Below are positions 20,128 to 28,702 of a stretch of 64,000 bases of DNA, one piece after another (the stretch's first letter is position 1; every line of letters begins with the position of its first letter). Source of the DNA: Pseudomonas delhiensis (GTDB taxonomy: Bacteria > Pseudomonadota > Gammaproteobacteria > Pseudomonadales > Pseudomonadaceae); contig NZ_FZPC01000011.1 in assembly GCF_900187975.1 (NCBI RefSeq), positions 124,001 to 188,000 on the forward strand, in the 5' to 3' direction. Position numbers and translations under genes: made by a program. The notes under the pieces are model-generated. The model ran no database searches, had not been told where the DNA came from, and worked only from the letters and a program-made list of their open reading frames with translations.

Positions 20128-20406
20128 TCACAACATCCAGGAAAATCGTTGCCCGCGCTTTTCCTGTTCCAGGCGTTTCAGGCATTCCGGGCACAGCCGC
20201 CGGTCGCGCAGCTGCGGCCGCCGGGCCTCGCGCCAGAGCGGCTGCGCCGGCAACAGGCCGCCGCACAGGGTGCGGTCCGCGGGGGAGCCCAGCTCCAGCT
20301 GCCGGGCGACGAGATGCACGCGCACCTCGCGGCAGGCGAACAGATCGAGCTGGGAATCGGGTTCGATCAGTTGGTAGGCGAAGAGGGTCCAGGCGGGGCG
20401 GGACAT
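20128..20406 (-). CDS. Conserved hypothetical protein with cysteine pairs
   Basis: 92-aa cytosolic protein. Cysteines occur at the N-terminal half (LFACREVRVHL), in LCGGLLPAQP and as a CPEC pair near the end (RRLCPECLKRLEQ), which could bind zinc. No function recognised. The ATG at 20404-20406 is preferred over one 27 nt upstream because a GAAGGAGCCG... type ribosome site (CTTCAGGAGCCGCC) precedes it. Located between the L,D-transpeptidase and tesA genes on the same strand. Confidence 0.7.
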   Translation of the reverse strand: MSRPAWTLFAYQLIEPDSQLDLFACREVRVHLVARQLELGSPADRTLCGGLLPAQPLWREARRPQLRDRRLCPECLKRLEQEKRGQRFSWML

Positions 20407-20477
20407 GGCGGCTCCTGAAGGGTGCGCAAACATAGCGGAAAGCCCCCGCGCGGGGAAGCCTTCCGACGGCCCGGCGA

Positions 20478-21083
20478 TCAGAGCAGCGGCTTGAGCTGCG
20501 GCCAGACGTTCTCCAGCAGGCGCGGTTGCGCCGCCAGCGCCGGGTGGATGCCGTCCGCCTGCATCATCTGCGGCACGCCGCCCACGCCGTCGAGGAAGAA
20601 CGGCACCAGCGGCACCTTGCCCTGCTCGGCGACCTGCTGGAACACCCGGGCGAAGGCCTGGGTATAGCGTTCGCCATAGTTGGGCGGCAGGCGCATGCCC
20701 AGCAGCAGCACCCTGGCCCCGGCCTGGCGCGAGGCCGCGACCATCGAAGCAAGATTCTGTTGCAATTGTTGCGGCGCCTGCCCGCGCAGGCCGTCGTTGC
20801 CGCCCAGCTCGATCACCACGACGCTCGGCTTCTCCCCGGAAAGCAGCGCCGGCAGGCGCGCCAGGCCGCCGGCGCTGGTGTCGCCGCTGACCGAGGCGTT
20901 GACCACCCGGTAGTCGAAACCCTCGTCCTTCAGCCGCTGCTCCAGCAGGCTGACCCAGCCGCGGCCGGTATCCACCCCCAAACCGGCGCTGATACTATCG
21001 CCGACGACCAGCAGCGTCTGCGCCGCGGCTTGCTGGGCGACCAGCAGCAACGCCAGGCAGACGCTCGATAGCCATGCACGCAT
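20478..21083 (-). CDS. tesA: Periplasmic SGNH hydrolase, acyl-CoA thioesterase I / arylesterase
   Basis: 201-aa multifunctional thioesterase/esterase. Signal peptide 1-21 (ends AAA), nucleophile Ser30 in the GDSIS block I, GGND block III, and the DGIHP block V holding Asp/His. Its GGAGGG ribosome site (21088-21093 on the minus strand) abuts the start codon of the divergent ABC gene; the two start codons are separated by only 10 bp. The same divergent arrangement occurs in E. coli (tesA/ybbA). Confidence 0.95.
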   Translation of the reverse strand: MRAWLSSVCLALLLVAQQAAAQTLLVVGDSISAGLGVDTGRGWVSLLEQRLKDEGFDYRVVNASVSGDTSAGGLARLPALLSGEKPSVVVIELGGNDGLRGQAPQQLQQNLASMVAASRQAGARVLLLGMRLPPNYGERYTQAFARVFQQVAEQGKVPLVPFFLDGVGGVPQMMQADGIHPALAAQPRLLENVWPQLKPLL

Positions 21084-21093
21084 CGGACCCTCC

Positions 21094-21777
21094 ATGAGCG
21101 AAAGCATTCTCACCGCGCGCAACCTTAGCAAGGTCGTCCCCAGCGCGGAAGGCGAGCTGACCATCCTCCACGACCTCTCCCTGGCCCTGCAGCGCGGCGA
21201 CAGCCTGGCCATCGTCGGCAGCTCCGGCTCCGGCAAGTCCACCCTGCTCGGCCTGCTGGCCGGGCTGGACCAGCCCAGCGGCGGCAGCGTCGAACTGGCC
21301 GGGCACCGCCTGGCGGAGCTGGACGAGGACCAGCGCGCGCGGGTGCGCGCCGCCCATGTCGGCTTCGTCTTCCAGTCGTTCCAGCTGCTCGACAGCCTCG
21401 ACGCGCTGGAGAACGTGATGCTGCCCCTGGAGCTGGAAGGCCGCGGCGACGCCCGCGAGCGCGCCCGGGTCCTGCTCGAGCGCGTCGGCCTGGGCCAGCG
21501 CCTGAGCCACTACCCGCGCCAGCTCTCCGGCGGCGAGCAGCAGCGCGTCGCCATCGCCCGCGCCTTCGCCGCCGAGCCCGACGTGCTGTTCGCCGACGAG
21601 CCCACCGGCAACCTCGACAGCGCCACCGGCGAGCGCATCAGCGACCTGCTCTTCGAGCTCAACCGCGAGCGCCGCACCACCCTGGTCCTGGTCACCCACG
21701 ACGAACGCCTGGCGCACCGCTGCCAACGGCACATCCGCCTGGAAAGCGGCCACCTGATCGACCACGCGGAGCCCTGA
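21094..21777 (+). CDS. ybbA: ABC transporter ATPase, YbbA (LolD/MacB-like) family
   Basis: 227-aa ATPase. Walker A GSSGSGKST, signature LSGGEQQRVAIARAFA, Walker B VLFADEP and H-loop THD are intact. It pairs with the large permease 4 bp downstream. Family relatives extrude or mechanically release substrates from the membrane rather than importing them. Divergent from tesA, from which it has almost no spacer. Confidence 0.92.
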   Translation: MSESILTARNLSKVVPSAEGELTILHDLSLALQRGDSLAIVGSSGSGKSTLLGLLAGLDQPSGGSVELAGHRLAELDEDQRARVRAAHVGFVFQSFQLLDSLDALENVMLPLELEGRGDARERARVLLERVGLGQRLSHYPRQLSGGEQQRVAIARAFAAEPDVLFADEPTGNLDSATGERISDLLFELNRERRTTLVLVTHDERLAHRCQRHIRLESGHLIDHAEP

Positions 21778-21781
21778 GCCG

Positions 21782-24283
21782 ATGAAATCGCTGCCGCTGC
21801 CGCGCCTGTTCGGCCTGGCCCTGCGCCAACTGCTGCGCGAATGGAGCAGCGGCGAACTGCGCGTGCTCTTCTTCGCCCTGCTGGTGGCGGTGGCCGCCAG
21901 CTCCGCCATCGGCTACTTCAGCGCGCGGCTGAACGGCGCCATGCTGGTGCGCGCCTCGGAATTCCTCGGCGCCGACCTGGTCCTGAGCGGCACCCAGCCG
22001 GCCGCGCCGCAGCAGGTCGACAGCGGCAACCGCCTGGGCCTGAGGCACGCCTACAGCGTCGAGTTCTCCAGCGTCATCGCCACCGACCAGGGCATCCAGC
22101 TGAGCAGCGTCAAGGCGGTGGACGACAGCTACCCCCTGCGCGGCGAGCTGAAGAGCGCTGCCGCGCCCCTGGAGCCAGAGCAGGCCGGCGGGCGCCCGCA
22201 GCCCGGCGAGGTGTGGGTGGAGGCGCGCCTGCTCACCAGCCTCGACCTGAAGGTCGGCGACAGCATCGAGATCGGCCGCCAGGGCCTGCGCATCGCCCGC
22301 GTGCTGACCTACGAGCCGGACCGCGCCGGCGACTTCTACAGCCTCACCCCGCGGGTGCTGATGAACCTGCGCGACCTGGACGCCACCGGCGTGGTCCAGC
22401 CCGGCAGCCGGGTGCGCTACCGCGACCTCTGGGAAGGCGACGGCGAAGCCCTCCAGGCCTACCGCCGCGCGGTGGAGCCGGGGCTGGCGGCGAACCAGCG
22501 GCTGCTCGACGCGCACCACGGCAACCGCCAGATCGGCGACGCCCTGGAACGCGCCGAGCGCTACCTGAACCTGGCCAGCCTGGCGGCCATCCTCCTCGCC
22601 GGCGTGGCGGTGGCGCTCTCGGCCAACCGCTTCGCCGCCCGCCGCTTCGACGCCAGCGCCCTGCTCCGCTGCCTGGGCCTGAGCCGTCGCGAGGCCCTGC
22701 TTCTCTATGGGCTGCAGCTGTTCAGCCTGGGCCTGGCCGCCAGCCTGCTGGGCGCGCTGCTCGGCTACCTGGCGCAGCTCGGCCTGGTGACCCTGCTGGG
22801 CGACCTGCTGCCGCCGCAGATTCCGCCGGCCGGGCCGGTGCCGGCGCTGGCCGGCGTCGCCACCGGCCTGGTCGCCCTCGCCGGCTTCGCCCTGCCGCCA
22901 TTGGCCGCCCTGGGCCGGGTGCCGCCGCTGCGGGTGCTGCGCAGCGACCTGCTGCCGGTGCCCATGCGCAGCTGGCTGGCCTACGGCTGCGCGCTGCTGG
23001 CCCTGGGCCTGATCATGTGGCGGCTGAGCCTGGACCTGCGCCTGACCCTGGCCCTGCTGGGCGGCGGGGTGGTCGCCGCGGCCCTGCTCGGCGGCCTGTT
23101 GCTGCTCGCCCTGAACGGCCTGCGCCGCCTGCTCGCGCGCGCCAGCCTGCCCTGGCGCCTGGGCCTGGGCCAGCTGCTGCGCCACCCGCTGGCCGCCGCC
23201 GGGCAGAGCCTGGCCTTCGGCCTGATCCTGCTGGCCATGGCGCTGATCGCCCTGCTGCGCGGCGAGCTGCTGGACACCTGGCACGCCCAGTTGCCGGCCA
23301 ACGCGCCCAACTACTTCGCCCTGAACATCCTGCCGGCCGAGAAGGACGCCTTCGAGGCCCGCGTGCGCAAGGTCTCGCCCAACGCCGAAGGGCTCTTCCC
23401 CATGGTCCCCGGCCGCCTGGTGGCGGTGAACGGCCAGCCGGTGCAGGCGCTCAGCGAGGACGTGCGCAGCGAGCGCGCCCTGCAGCGCGACCTCGGCCTG
23501 ACCTGGTCGCAGCAGTTGCCCGCCGGCAACCAGTTGGTGGCCGGGCGCTGGTGGGGCGACGCCGCGGCGGGCGGGCTGCCCGGCGTCTCGGTGGAGGAAA
23601 AGCTCGCCGGCAACCTCGGCATCAAGCTGGGCGACCGCCTGGGCTTCAGCGTCGCCGGGCAGACCCGCGAGGTGCAGGTGCAGAGCCTGCGCTCGGTGAA
23701 GTGGGACAACTTCCAGCCGAACTTCTTCATGGTCTTCCAGCCCGGCACCCTCGCCGACCTGCCGGTGACCTACCTGACCAGCTTCTACCTGCCCGCCAGC
23801 GACCAGCGCAGCGCCATCGAACTGGCCCGCGCCTTCCCCACCGTCACCCTGCTGCCGGTGGACGTGCTGCTGGGCCAGCTGCGCAGCATCCTCGACCAGG
23901 TCACCCTGGCGGTGGAATACGTGCTGGTGTTCGTCCTCGCCGCCGGCTTCGTGGTGCTCTTCGCCGGCCTGCAGGCCACCCTCGACGAGCGCCTGCGCCA
24001 GGGCGCCCTGCTGCGTGCCCTGGGCGCCGAGCGCGAACTGCTGCAGCGCACCCGGCGCAGCGAGTTCGCCCTGCTCGGCGCGGTGAGCGGCGTGCTGGCG
24101 GCCCTGGGCTGCGAGCTGATCAGCTACCTGCTCTACAGCCTGGTGTTCCAGTTGCCCTGGCGGCCGCACCCCTGGCTGTTCGGCCTGCCGCTGCTGGGCG
24201 CGCTGCTGGTGGGCGGCGCCGGGCTGTTCGGCACGCGCCGGGCGCTGACCCTGAGCCCGCTGCGCCTGCTGCGCGAAGGCTGA
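21782..24283 (+). CDS. ybbP: ABC transporter permease, YbbP (FtsX/MacB-like)
   Basis: 833-aa inner-membrane protein. One N-terminal TM (about 25-45) precedes a periplasmic domain, then clusters of TMs in the middle and at the C-terminus, the double-FtsX layout of YbbP. It is translationally coupled to the ATPase gene. Substrate unknown; the conserved linkage to the periplasmic thioesterase tesA suggests a lipid- or acyl-related function, which is inference. Confidence 0.9.
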   Translation: MKSLPLPRLFGLALRQLLREWSSGELRVLFFALLVAVAASSAIGYFSARLNGAMLVRASEFLGADLVLSGTQPAAPQQVDSGNRLGLRHAYSVEFSSVIATDQGIQLSSVKAVDDSYPLRGELKSAAAPLEPEQAGGRPQPGEVWVEARLLTSLDLKVGDSIEIGRQGLRIARVLTYEPDRAGDFYSLTPRVLMNLRDLDATGVVQPGSRVRYRDLWEGDGEALQAYRRAVEPGLAANQRLLDAHHGNRQIGDALERAERYLNLASLAAILLAGVAVALSANRFAARRFDASALLRCLGLSRREALLLYGLQLFSLGLAASLLGALLGYLAQLGLVTLLGDLLPPQIPPAGPVPALAGVATGLVALAGFALPPLAALGRVPPLRVLRSDLLPVPMRSWLAYGCALLALGLIMWRLSLDLRLTLALLGGGVVAAALLGGLLLLALNGLRRLLARASLPWRLGLGQLLRHPLAAAGQSLAFGLILLAMALIALLRGELLDTWHAQLPANAPNYFALNILPAEKDAFEARVRKVSPNAEGLFPMVPGRLVAVNGQPVQALSEDVRSERALQRDLGLTWSQQLPAGNQLVAGRWWGDAAAGGLPGVSVEEKLAGNLGIKLGDRLGFSVAGQTREVQVQSLRSVKWDNFQPNFFMVFQPGTLADLPVTYLTSFYLPASDQRSAIELARAFPTVTLLPVDVLLGQLRSILDQVTLAVEYVLVFVLAAGFVVLFAGLQATLDERLRQGALLRALGAERELLQRTRRSEFALLGAVSGVLAALGCELISYLLYSLVFQLPWRPHPWLFGLPLLGALLVGGAGLFGTRRALTLSPLRLLREG

Positions 24284-24320
24284 TAGACTCCAGGGCTTGC
24301 CCAGCCGCAGCCGGAACCCC

Positions 24321-24818
24321 ATGAGCCGTTATCGCCCGCCCCGCACCGCCGGAACCCCGCTGATCACCCCCGAAGGCGAGGCGCGCCTGCGCGCCGAGCT
24401 GCACGAACTGTGGAACGTGCGCCGGCCCCAGGTGACCCAGGCGGTGAGCGAGGCGGCCGCGCTCGGCGACCGCTCGGAGAACGCCGAGTACATCTACGGC
24501 AAGAAGATGCTGCGCGAGATCGACAGCCGCGTGCGCTTCCTGCGCAAGCGCCTGGAGAACCTCAAGGTGGTGCGCGACCGCCCGGGCGACCCGAACAAGG
24601 TCTACTTCGGCGCCTGGGTGACGCTGGAGGACGAGGACGGCGAACAGGCCCGCTACCGCATCGTCGGGCCGGACGAGCTGGACCTGCGCAGCAACCAGAT
24701 CAGCATCGACTCGCCCCTGGCCCGCGCCCTGGTGGGCAAGGAGCTGGACGCCGAGGTGCTGGTGCGCACGCCGGCGGGCGAGAAGCTCTGGTTCGTGGTC
24801 GAGATCGACTATCCCTGA
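24321..24818 (+). CDS. greB: Transcript cleavage factor GreB
   Basis: 165-aa Gre factor that stimulates cleavage by backtracked RNA polymerase. N-terminal coiled coil with the acidic tip [20 protein letters not shown], then the FKBP-like C-terminal domain ([16 protein letters not shown]...[10 protein letters not shown]). YIYGKK is the GreB variant of the tip motif. The ATG at 24321 is chosen over one 24 nt upstream by alignment with the family. It lies 37 bp after the permease and may be read through. Confidence 0.95.
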   Translation: MSRYRPPRTAGTPLITPEGEARLRAELHELWNVRRPQVTQAVSEAAALGDRSENAEYIYGKKMLREIDSRVRFLRKRLENLKVVRDRPGDPNKVYFGAWVTLEDEDGEQARYRIVGPDELDLRSNQISIDSPLARALVGKELDAEVLVRTPAGEKLWFVVEIDYP

Positions 24819-24844
24819 GCGAGGCCCCGCACAGCGCCTGCCGG

Positions 24845-25000
24845 CGCAATCGCGAACAAGGTCCGCTCCTACAGGGAAATGCCGTACCTCCCGGCAGACT
24901 GTAGGAGCGGGCCCTGCCCGCGAATCGCGCGCAGGGCGCGCTCCTACATGGGAATGGCGTGGGCGGGGCAGCGTAGGAGCGGATCTCATCCGCGAACCGC
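24845..25000. repeat. GTAGGAGCG-type repeat cluster after greB
   Basis: The 207-bp gap between the convergent greB gene and the gene at 25026 holds copies at 24847-24873, an inverted pair at 24900-24947 (GTAGGAGCGGGCCCTGCCCGCGAA and CGCGCAGGGCGCGCTCCTAC) and 24972-24999. No gene is visible. The pair may also act as a transcription barrier. Confidence 0.82.
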
Positions 25001-25025
25001 GCTGGTGGTTCCGGCTATCGCGGCC

Positions 25026-25346
25026 TCAGAACGCCGGCGGCCGGCGGGTGATCAGCCCCTGGCGGGCGACGCGGGTCAGCTCGTGGACCAGCGGCTGCAG
25101 TTCCTCGGCGCGCGGCGACTGGACCACGGCGAAGTCGAAATGATCGCGGGGGAAACGGGCGATTTCCGCGAGGTCGGCGGCGAACTGGATGAGGAAGGTG
25201 CGCGAGCCCTGCCAGCGCTTCGGCCAGCCTTCGAGGTAGCGGACCAGGGTGGGCTGGTGGTGGCCGCACAGGAGGATGCGCGGGTTGCGCCGCAACAGGC
25301 CGGTGGTGATGGGGGCCAGGCGCACCTGGGGATTGGGACAGGTCAT
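25026..25346 (-). CDS. Conserved hypothetical protein
   Basis: 106-aa cytosolic protein with no recognised domain. The middle part (RILLCGHHQPTLVRYLEGW then FPRDHFDFAVVQSPRAEELQPLVHELTRVAR) looks like a small alpha/beta fold, resembling a degenerate methyltransferase- or receiver-like sequence. The ATG at 25344-25346 gives MTCPNPQVRLAP. The upstream region to thpR is 192 bp with a hairpin GATGCCCC-AG-GGGGCATC near 25424. Confidence 0.65.
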   Translation of the reverse strand: MTCPNPQVRLAPITTGLLRRNPRILLCGHHQPTLVRYLEGWPKRWQGSRTFLIQFAADLAEIARFPRDHFDFAVVQSPRAEELQPLVHELTRVARQGLITRRPPAF

Positions 25347-25538
25347 GGTGTCATGTCTCCGCCTCTGGGGTCCTGCTGGACGCGGCGAGAGGCACACCGA
25401 ACCAGCGCTTTAGCGGTATTTCGATGCCCCAGGGGCATCAGCGCCCCGCAAGTTGCTACTTAAATCGGCGCTGTGCGGCATCCTAGAGAAGCCCCGGCGA
25501 TACTGTCAAGGCGACTTCCGGCCAACGAGAGAGCCCCG

Positions 25539-26072
25539 ATGAGCACCCCACCCCTGCGCCTGTTCTTCGCCCTGCCCTGCCCGGAAGACATCCGTGCGCC
25601 CCTGGCCGCCTGGCGCGACGGCCTGGCCATAGACGGCCAGCCGGTGACGGCGGCCAACCTGCACCTCACCCTGGCCTTCCTCGGCGCAGTGCCGCGGGCC
25701 CGCAAGGCCGAGCTGCTGGCCCTGGGCGCGGGCCTGCCGCGCACGCCCTTCGAACTCTTCCTGGACCGCCTGGAACGCTGGCGCAACGGCATCCTGCACC
25801 TGGCGCCGACGAACATTCCGCCGGCGCTGCCCAGCCTGGTCCAGGCCCTGCAGGACGCCCTGCAGGTCGGCGGCTTCGAGACCGAACGCCGGCCCTTCCG
25901 CCCGCACCTGACCCTCGCCCGCCACTGCCGCCGGGCGCCCGAGGCCACGGCGCGGTTCGCCTGGCCGGCCCGCGAGCTGGTGCTGTACAGCTCGGAGAAC
26001 GGCCCCCACGGCGTGCACTACCGGGCCATCGGGCGCTGGCCGCTGGACGGCGAGCCGCTCAGGAACGATTGA
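25539..26072 (+). CDS. thpR: RNA 2',3'-cyclic phosphodiesterase (LigT-like)
   Basis: 177-aa 2H-phosphoesterase. The two HxT motifs that form the active site are His42 (NLHLTLAFLG) and His123 (RPHLTLARHC). The family hydrolyses 2',3'-cyclic ends and ligates tRNA halves in vitro. The C-terminal 14 nt overlap the 3' end of the convergent LysR gene. Confidence 0.92.
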   Translation: MSTPPLRLFFALPCPEDIRAPLAAWRDGLAIDGQPVTAANLHLTLAFLGAVPRARKAELLALGAGLPRTPFELFLDRLERWRNGILHLAPTNIPPALPSLVQALQDALQVGGFETERRPFRPHLTLARHCRRAPEATARFAWPARELVLYSSENGPHGVHYRAIGRWPLDGEPLRND

Positions 26073-26955
26073 GCGCCGCCCAGCCTTCGGCGAAATCGAG
26101 GAAGCGGCGCAGGCCCGCGGTGGGGTACTTGTCCACGTGCAGGGCGCGGAAGAAGGTGCGCCGCAGCGGCCCCAGGGGGTTGTCCAGGGCCACCAGCTCG
26201 CCGCGCGCCAGCTCGTCCGCCACCACCCGCCGCGACAGGCAGCTGATGCCCGCGCCGCTGGCCACCAGGTGCTTGATCGCCTCGGCATTGCTCACCTCCA
26301 GCGGCGCCGCCAGGCTGCCCAGGCGCGGCAGCACCTGCTGCTCGAAGGTCACCCGGGTGCCGGAGCCGGCCTCGCGGAGGATCCAGCGTGTCGCCGCCAG
26401 TTGCCCGGGGCTCACCTGCGCCAGGTGCGCCAGGGGGTGGTCGGGCGCGGCGACCAGCAACAGCTCGTCCTCGACCCAGGGCAGCAACTGCACCTGGGGA
26501 TGCTGGATGGGCGCCTCGATGTAGGCCACGTCCAGGCGGAACTCGCAGAGCGCGGCGAGAATCTCGCGGCTGTTGGCCACCTGCAGCTGCAGGCGGCTGT
26601 CCGGCAGCTCGGCGAGGAACCCCGCCATCACCTGCGGCAGCAGGTAGCCGCCGATGCTGCGGCTGGCGCCCAGGGCCAGTTGCACCGGCGCATGCTGGAA
26701 CAGCGCCTCCAGTTCGGCGCCCTGGGCCAGCAGCGCGCAGGCCCGGGGGTACAGGGCGCGGCCGTTGTCGTTGAGCGCCAGGCGCTTGCCGCTGCGGTCG
26801 AACAGGCGCGTCTGCAGGGTGCGCTCCAGCTCCTGCAGGGCCTGGCTGGCCGCCGACTGCGAGAGGGCGATGGCGGCGGCCGCCTGGGTGACGTTGCCGT
26901 GTTCGGCGATGGCGGTGAAGGTGGCGAGCTGGCGCAGGGTGATTCGCGGGCCCAT
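26059..26955 (-). CDS. LysR-family regulator (YeiE/CysB-like group)
   Basis: 298-aa regulator with HTH at residues 5-62 (TLRQLATFTAIAEHGNVTQAAAAIALSQSAASQALQELE) and an effector domain with the CbbR/YeiE-type opening LALGASRSIGGYLLPQVMAGF. Divergent from the YeiH-type transporter with a 93-bp gap, the same gene pairing as E. coli yeiE-yeiH, so the transporter is its likely target. A stretch ATCGATAAAACCGTTTGATC in the gap is a candidate site. Confidence 0.88.
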   Translation of the reverse strand: MGPRITLRQLATFTAIAEHGNVTQAAAAIALSQSAASQALQELERTLQTRLFDRSGKRLALNDNGRALYPRACALLAQGAELEALFQHAPVQLALGASRSIGGYLLPQVMAGFLAELPDSRLQLQVANSREILAALCEFRLDVAYIEAPIQHPQVQLLPWVEDELLLVAAPDHPLAHLAQVSPGQLAATRWILREAGSGTRVTFEQQVLPRLGSLAAPLEVSNAEAIKHLVASGAGISCLSRRVVADELARGELVALDNPLGPLRRTFFRALHVDKYPTAGLRRFLDFAEGWAALNRS

Positions 26956-27048
26956 ATCGATAAAACCGTTTGATCCAATAAGAACAATCCGTTTTTACAC
27001 TAAGCGCCCGCCGCGCACCATGGCAGCACCTTACACAAGGAGCCCGCC

Positions 27049-28077
27049 ATGCCTACCCTGCCGCGCCGCACGCCCTACCTGGTCCCCGGCGCCCTGCTCT
27101 GCCTGCTGATCGCCGGCGCCGCCAGCCTGCTGGTGCGCATCCCCGCCATCCAGCACCTTGGCCTGGGCAGCCTGACCCTGGCCATCCTCCTCGGCCTGCT
27201 GCTGGGCAACCTCGGCCTGGCCCGCTTCGGCGGCCTGCGTCCCGGCGTCGAGCTGTCGCGCCAGCAACTGCTGCGCCTGGGCGTGGTGCTCTACGGCCTG
27301 CGCCTGACCTTCCAGGACATCGCCGCGCTCGGCCCGGCGGCCCTGGTGATCGACGTGCTGATGGTCGCCAGCACCCTGCTGGTGGCCGCCTGGGTCGGCG
27401 TGCGCTGGCTCAGGCTGCCGCGCGAGAGCGCCCTGCTGATCGGCGCCGGCAGCGCCATCTGCGGCGCCGCCGCGGTCATGGCGAGCAGCCCGGTGCTGCG
27501 CGCCCGCGCCGAGCACACCGCCGTGGCGGTGGCCACCGTGGTGCTGTTCGGCACCCTGGCCATGCTCCTGCACCCGCTGCTGTTCGCCCACCTGCCGCAC
27601 CTGTTCGGCAGCGCCAAGGCCTTCGGCATCTTCAGCGGCTCGACCATCCACGAGGTGGCCCAGGTGGTCGCCGCCGGCCGCGCCATGGACCCGGCCGCCG
27701 CCGACGCCGCGCTGATCAGCAAGATGCTCCGCGTGCTGCTGCTGGCCCCGGCCCTGCTCTGCCTGGGGCGCTTCGCCGCCAGCGACGAGGCCGGCGAAGG
27801 CAGGCGCCGCCTGCACGTCCCCGGCTTCGCCGTGGCCTTCCTGCTGGTCACCGGCCTGCGCTCGCTGGGCCTGGTGCCGCACGCCTGGCTGGCGCCGCTG
27901 CAGCAACTGGACGACGTCATGCTGGGCATGGCCATGGCCGCCCTCGGCCTGGCCACCCGCCTCGGCGACCTGCGCCGCGAAGGTCCCAAACCGCTGCTGC
28001 TGGGCGCCGGGCTGTTCGTCTTCCTGCTGGTCGGCGGCGGCCTGATCAACAGCGGCGTGCAGCACCTGCTGGGCTGA
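27049..28077 (+). CDS. YeiH/UPF0324-family membrane transporter
   Basis: 342-aa inner-membrane protein with about ten hydrophobic segments. Family motifs visible are the LGLGSLTLAILLGLLLGN N-terminal segment, LRLGVVLYGLRLTFQDI, IGAGSAICGAAAVMASSPV and the pair FSGSTIHEVAQVVAAG. Members are annotated as putative sulfate exporters without firm proof. Controlled presumably by the divergent LysR gene; followed by a strong terminator. Confidence 0.9.
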   Translation: MPTLPRRTPYLVPGALLCLLIAGAASLLVRIPAIQHLGLGSLTLAILLGLLLGNLGLARFGGLRPGVELSRQQLLRLGVVLYGLRLTFQDIAALGPAALVIDVLMVASTLLVAAWVGVRWLRLPRESALLIGAGSAICGAAAVMASSPVLRARAEHTAVAVATVVLFGTLAMLLHPLLFAHLPHLFGSAKAFGIFSGSTIHEVAQVVAAGRAMDPAAADAALISKMLRVLLLAPALLCLGRFAASDEAGEGRRRLHVPGFAVAFLLVTGLRSLGLVPHAWLAPLQQLDDVMLGMAMAALGLATRLGDLRREGPKPLLLGAGLFVFLLVGGGLINSGVQHLLG

Positions 28078-28092
28078 AGCGCAAAGCAAAGG

Positions 28093-28126
28093 AAAAAGGC
28101 GGATGCCGGTGGGCATCCGCCTTTTT
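28093..28126. terminator. Bidirectional intrinsic terminator
   Basis: AAAAAGGCGGATGCC-ggtg-GGCATCCGCCTTTTT: perfect symmetric hairpin between the YeiH gene (+) and the DoxX gene (-). Confidence 0.93.
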
Positions 28127-28143
28127 CATGGCTGCCGGATCGC

Positions 28144-28578
28144 TCAGCTGGAGAGCTTGCGGTCCAGGGAGAAGGGGCCGGCGCCGCTGATGAGCAGCGC
28201 CACGCTGATCATGATCAGGGTGAAGGCGTACTCGAAGCCATTGTTGGTGATGAAGAAGCCATTGGCGATGTGCACGCTGAACACGGCCACCAGCATGGCG
28301 ACGATCAGCGGGATGCTGGCCAGGCGCACCAGCAGGCCGAGCACCAGGAACAGGCCGCCGAAGAACTCCGCGCTACCCGCCAGGGTGGCCATCAGGTAGC
28401 CGGGGGTCACGCCGAGGGATTCCAGCCACTGGGCCATGCCCGACAGGCCCGGACCGCCGAACAGGCCGAAGAGCTTCTGCGAACCGTGGGCCATGAAGGT
28501 CAGGCCGGTGGTGATGCGCAGCACGGCCAGGCCGGCGCCGGCGTTGGTGGACAGGACGGATTTGACGAGAGCGTTCAT
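28144..28578 (-). CDS. DoxX-family membrane protein
   Basis: 144-aa inner-membrane protein with four hydrophobic helices. Family motif at about residues 22-40 (LRITTGLTFMAHGSQKLFG) and AEFFGGLFLVLGLLVRLAS. The role of such stand-alone DoxX proteins is unclear. The ATG at 28576-28578 is chosen because the upstream extension is not hydrophobic. The 124-bp upstream gap is strongly A/T-rich (28621-28705) and probably holds its promoter. Confidence 0.85.
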   Translation of the reverse strand: MNALVKSVLSTNAGAGLAVLRITTGLTFMAHGSQKLFGLFGGPGLSGMAQWLESLGVTPGYLMATLAGSAEFFGGLFLVLGLLVRLASIPLIVAMLVAVFSVHIANGFFITNNGFEYAFTLIMISVALLISGAGPFSLDRKLSS

Positions 28579-28702
28579 GGGGCATCCTTGTGCAGAGGGA
28601 GTGGGTAGGGGCAACCGTCGTTGCTTGAGGCGCAATATAAATCATCAATTCGATATAAAAAGCACAAAAATACGCTTAAACATATCGAACCAATCGATCA
28701 AA

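Noticed and set aside
21692..24322. 876-codon Gln/Ala-rich frame antisense to the ABC permease
   Set aside because: Low-complexity translation of the opposite strand of ybbP; no start context or homologous motif.
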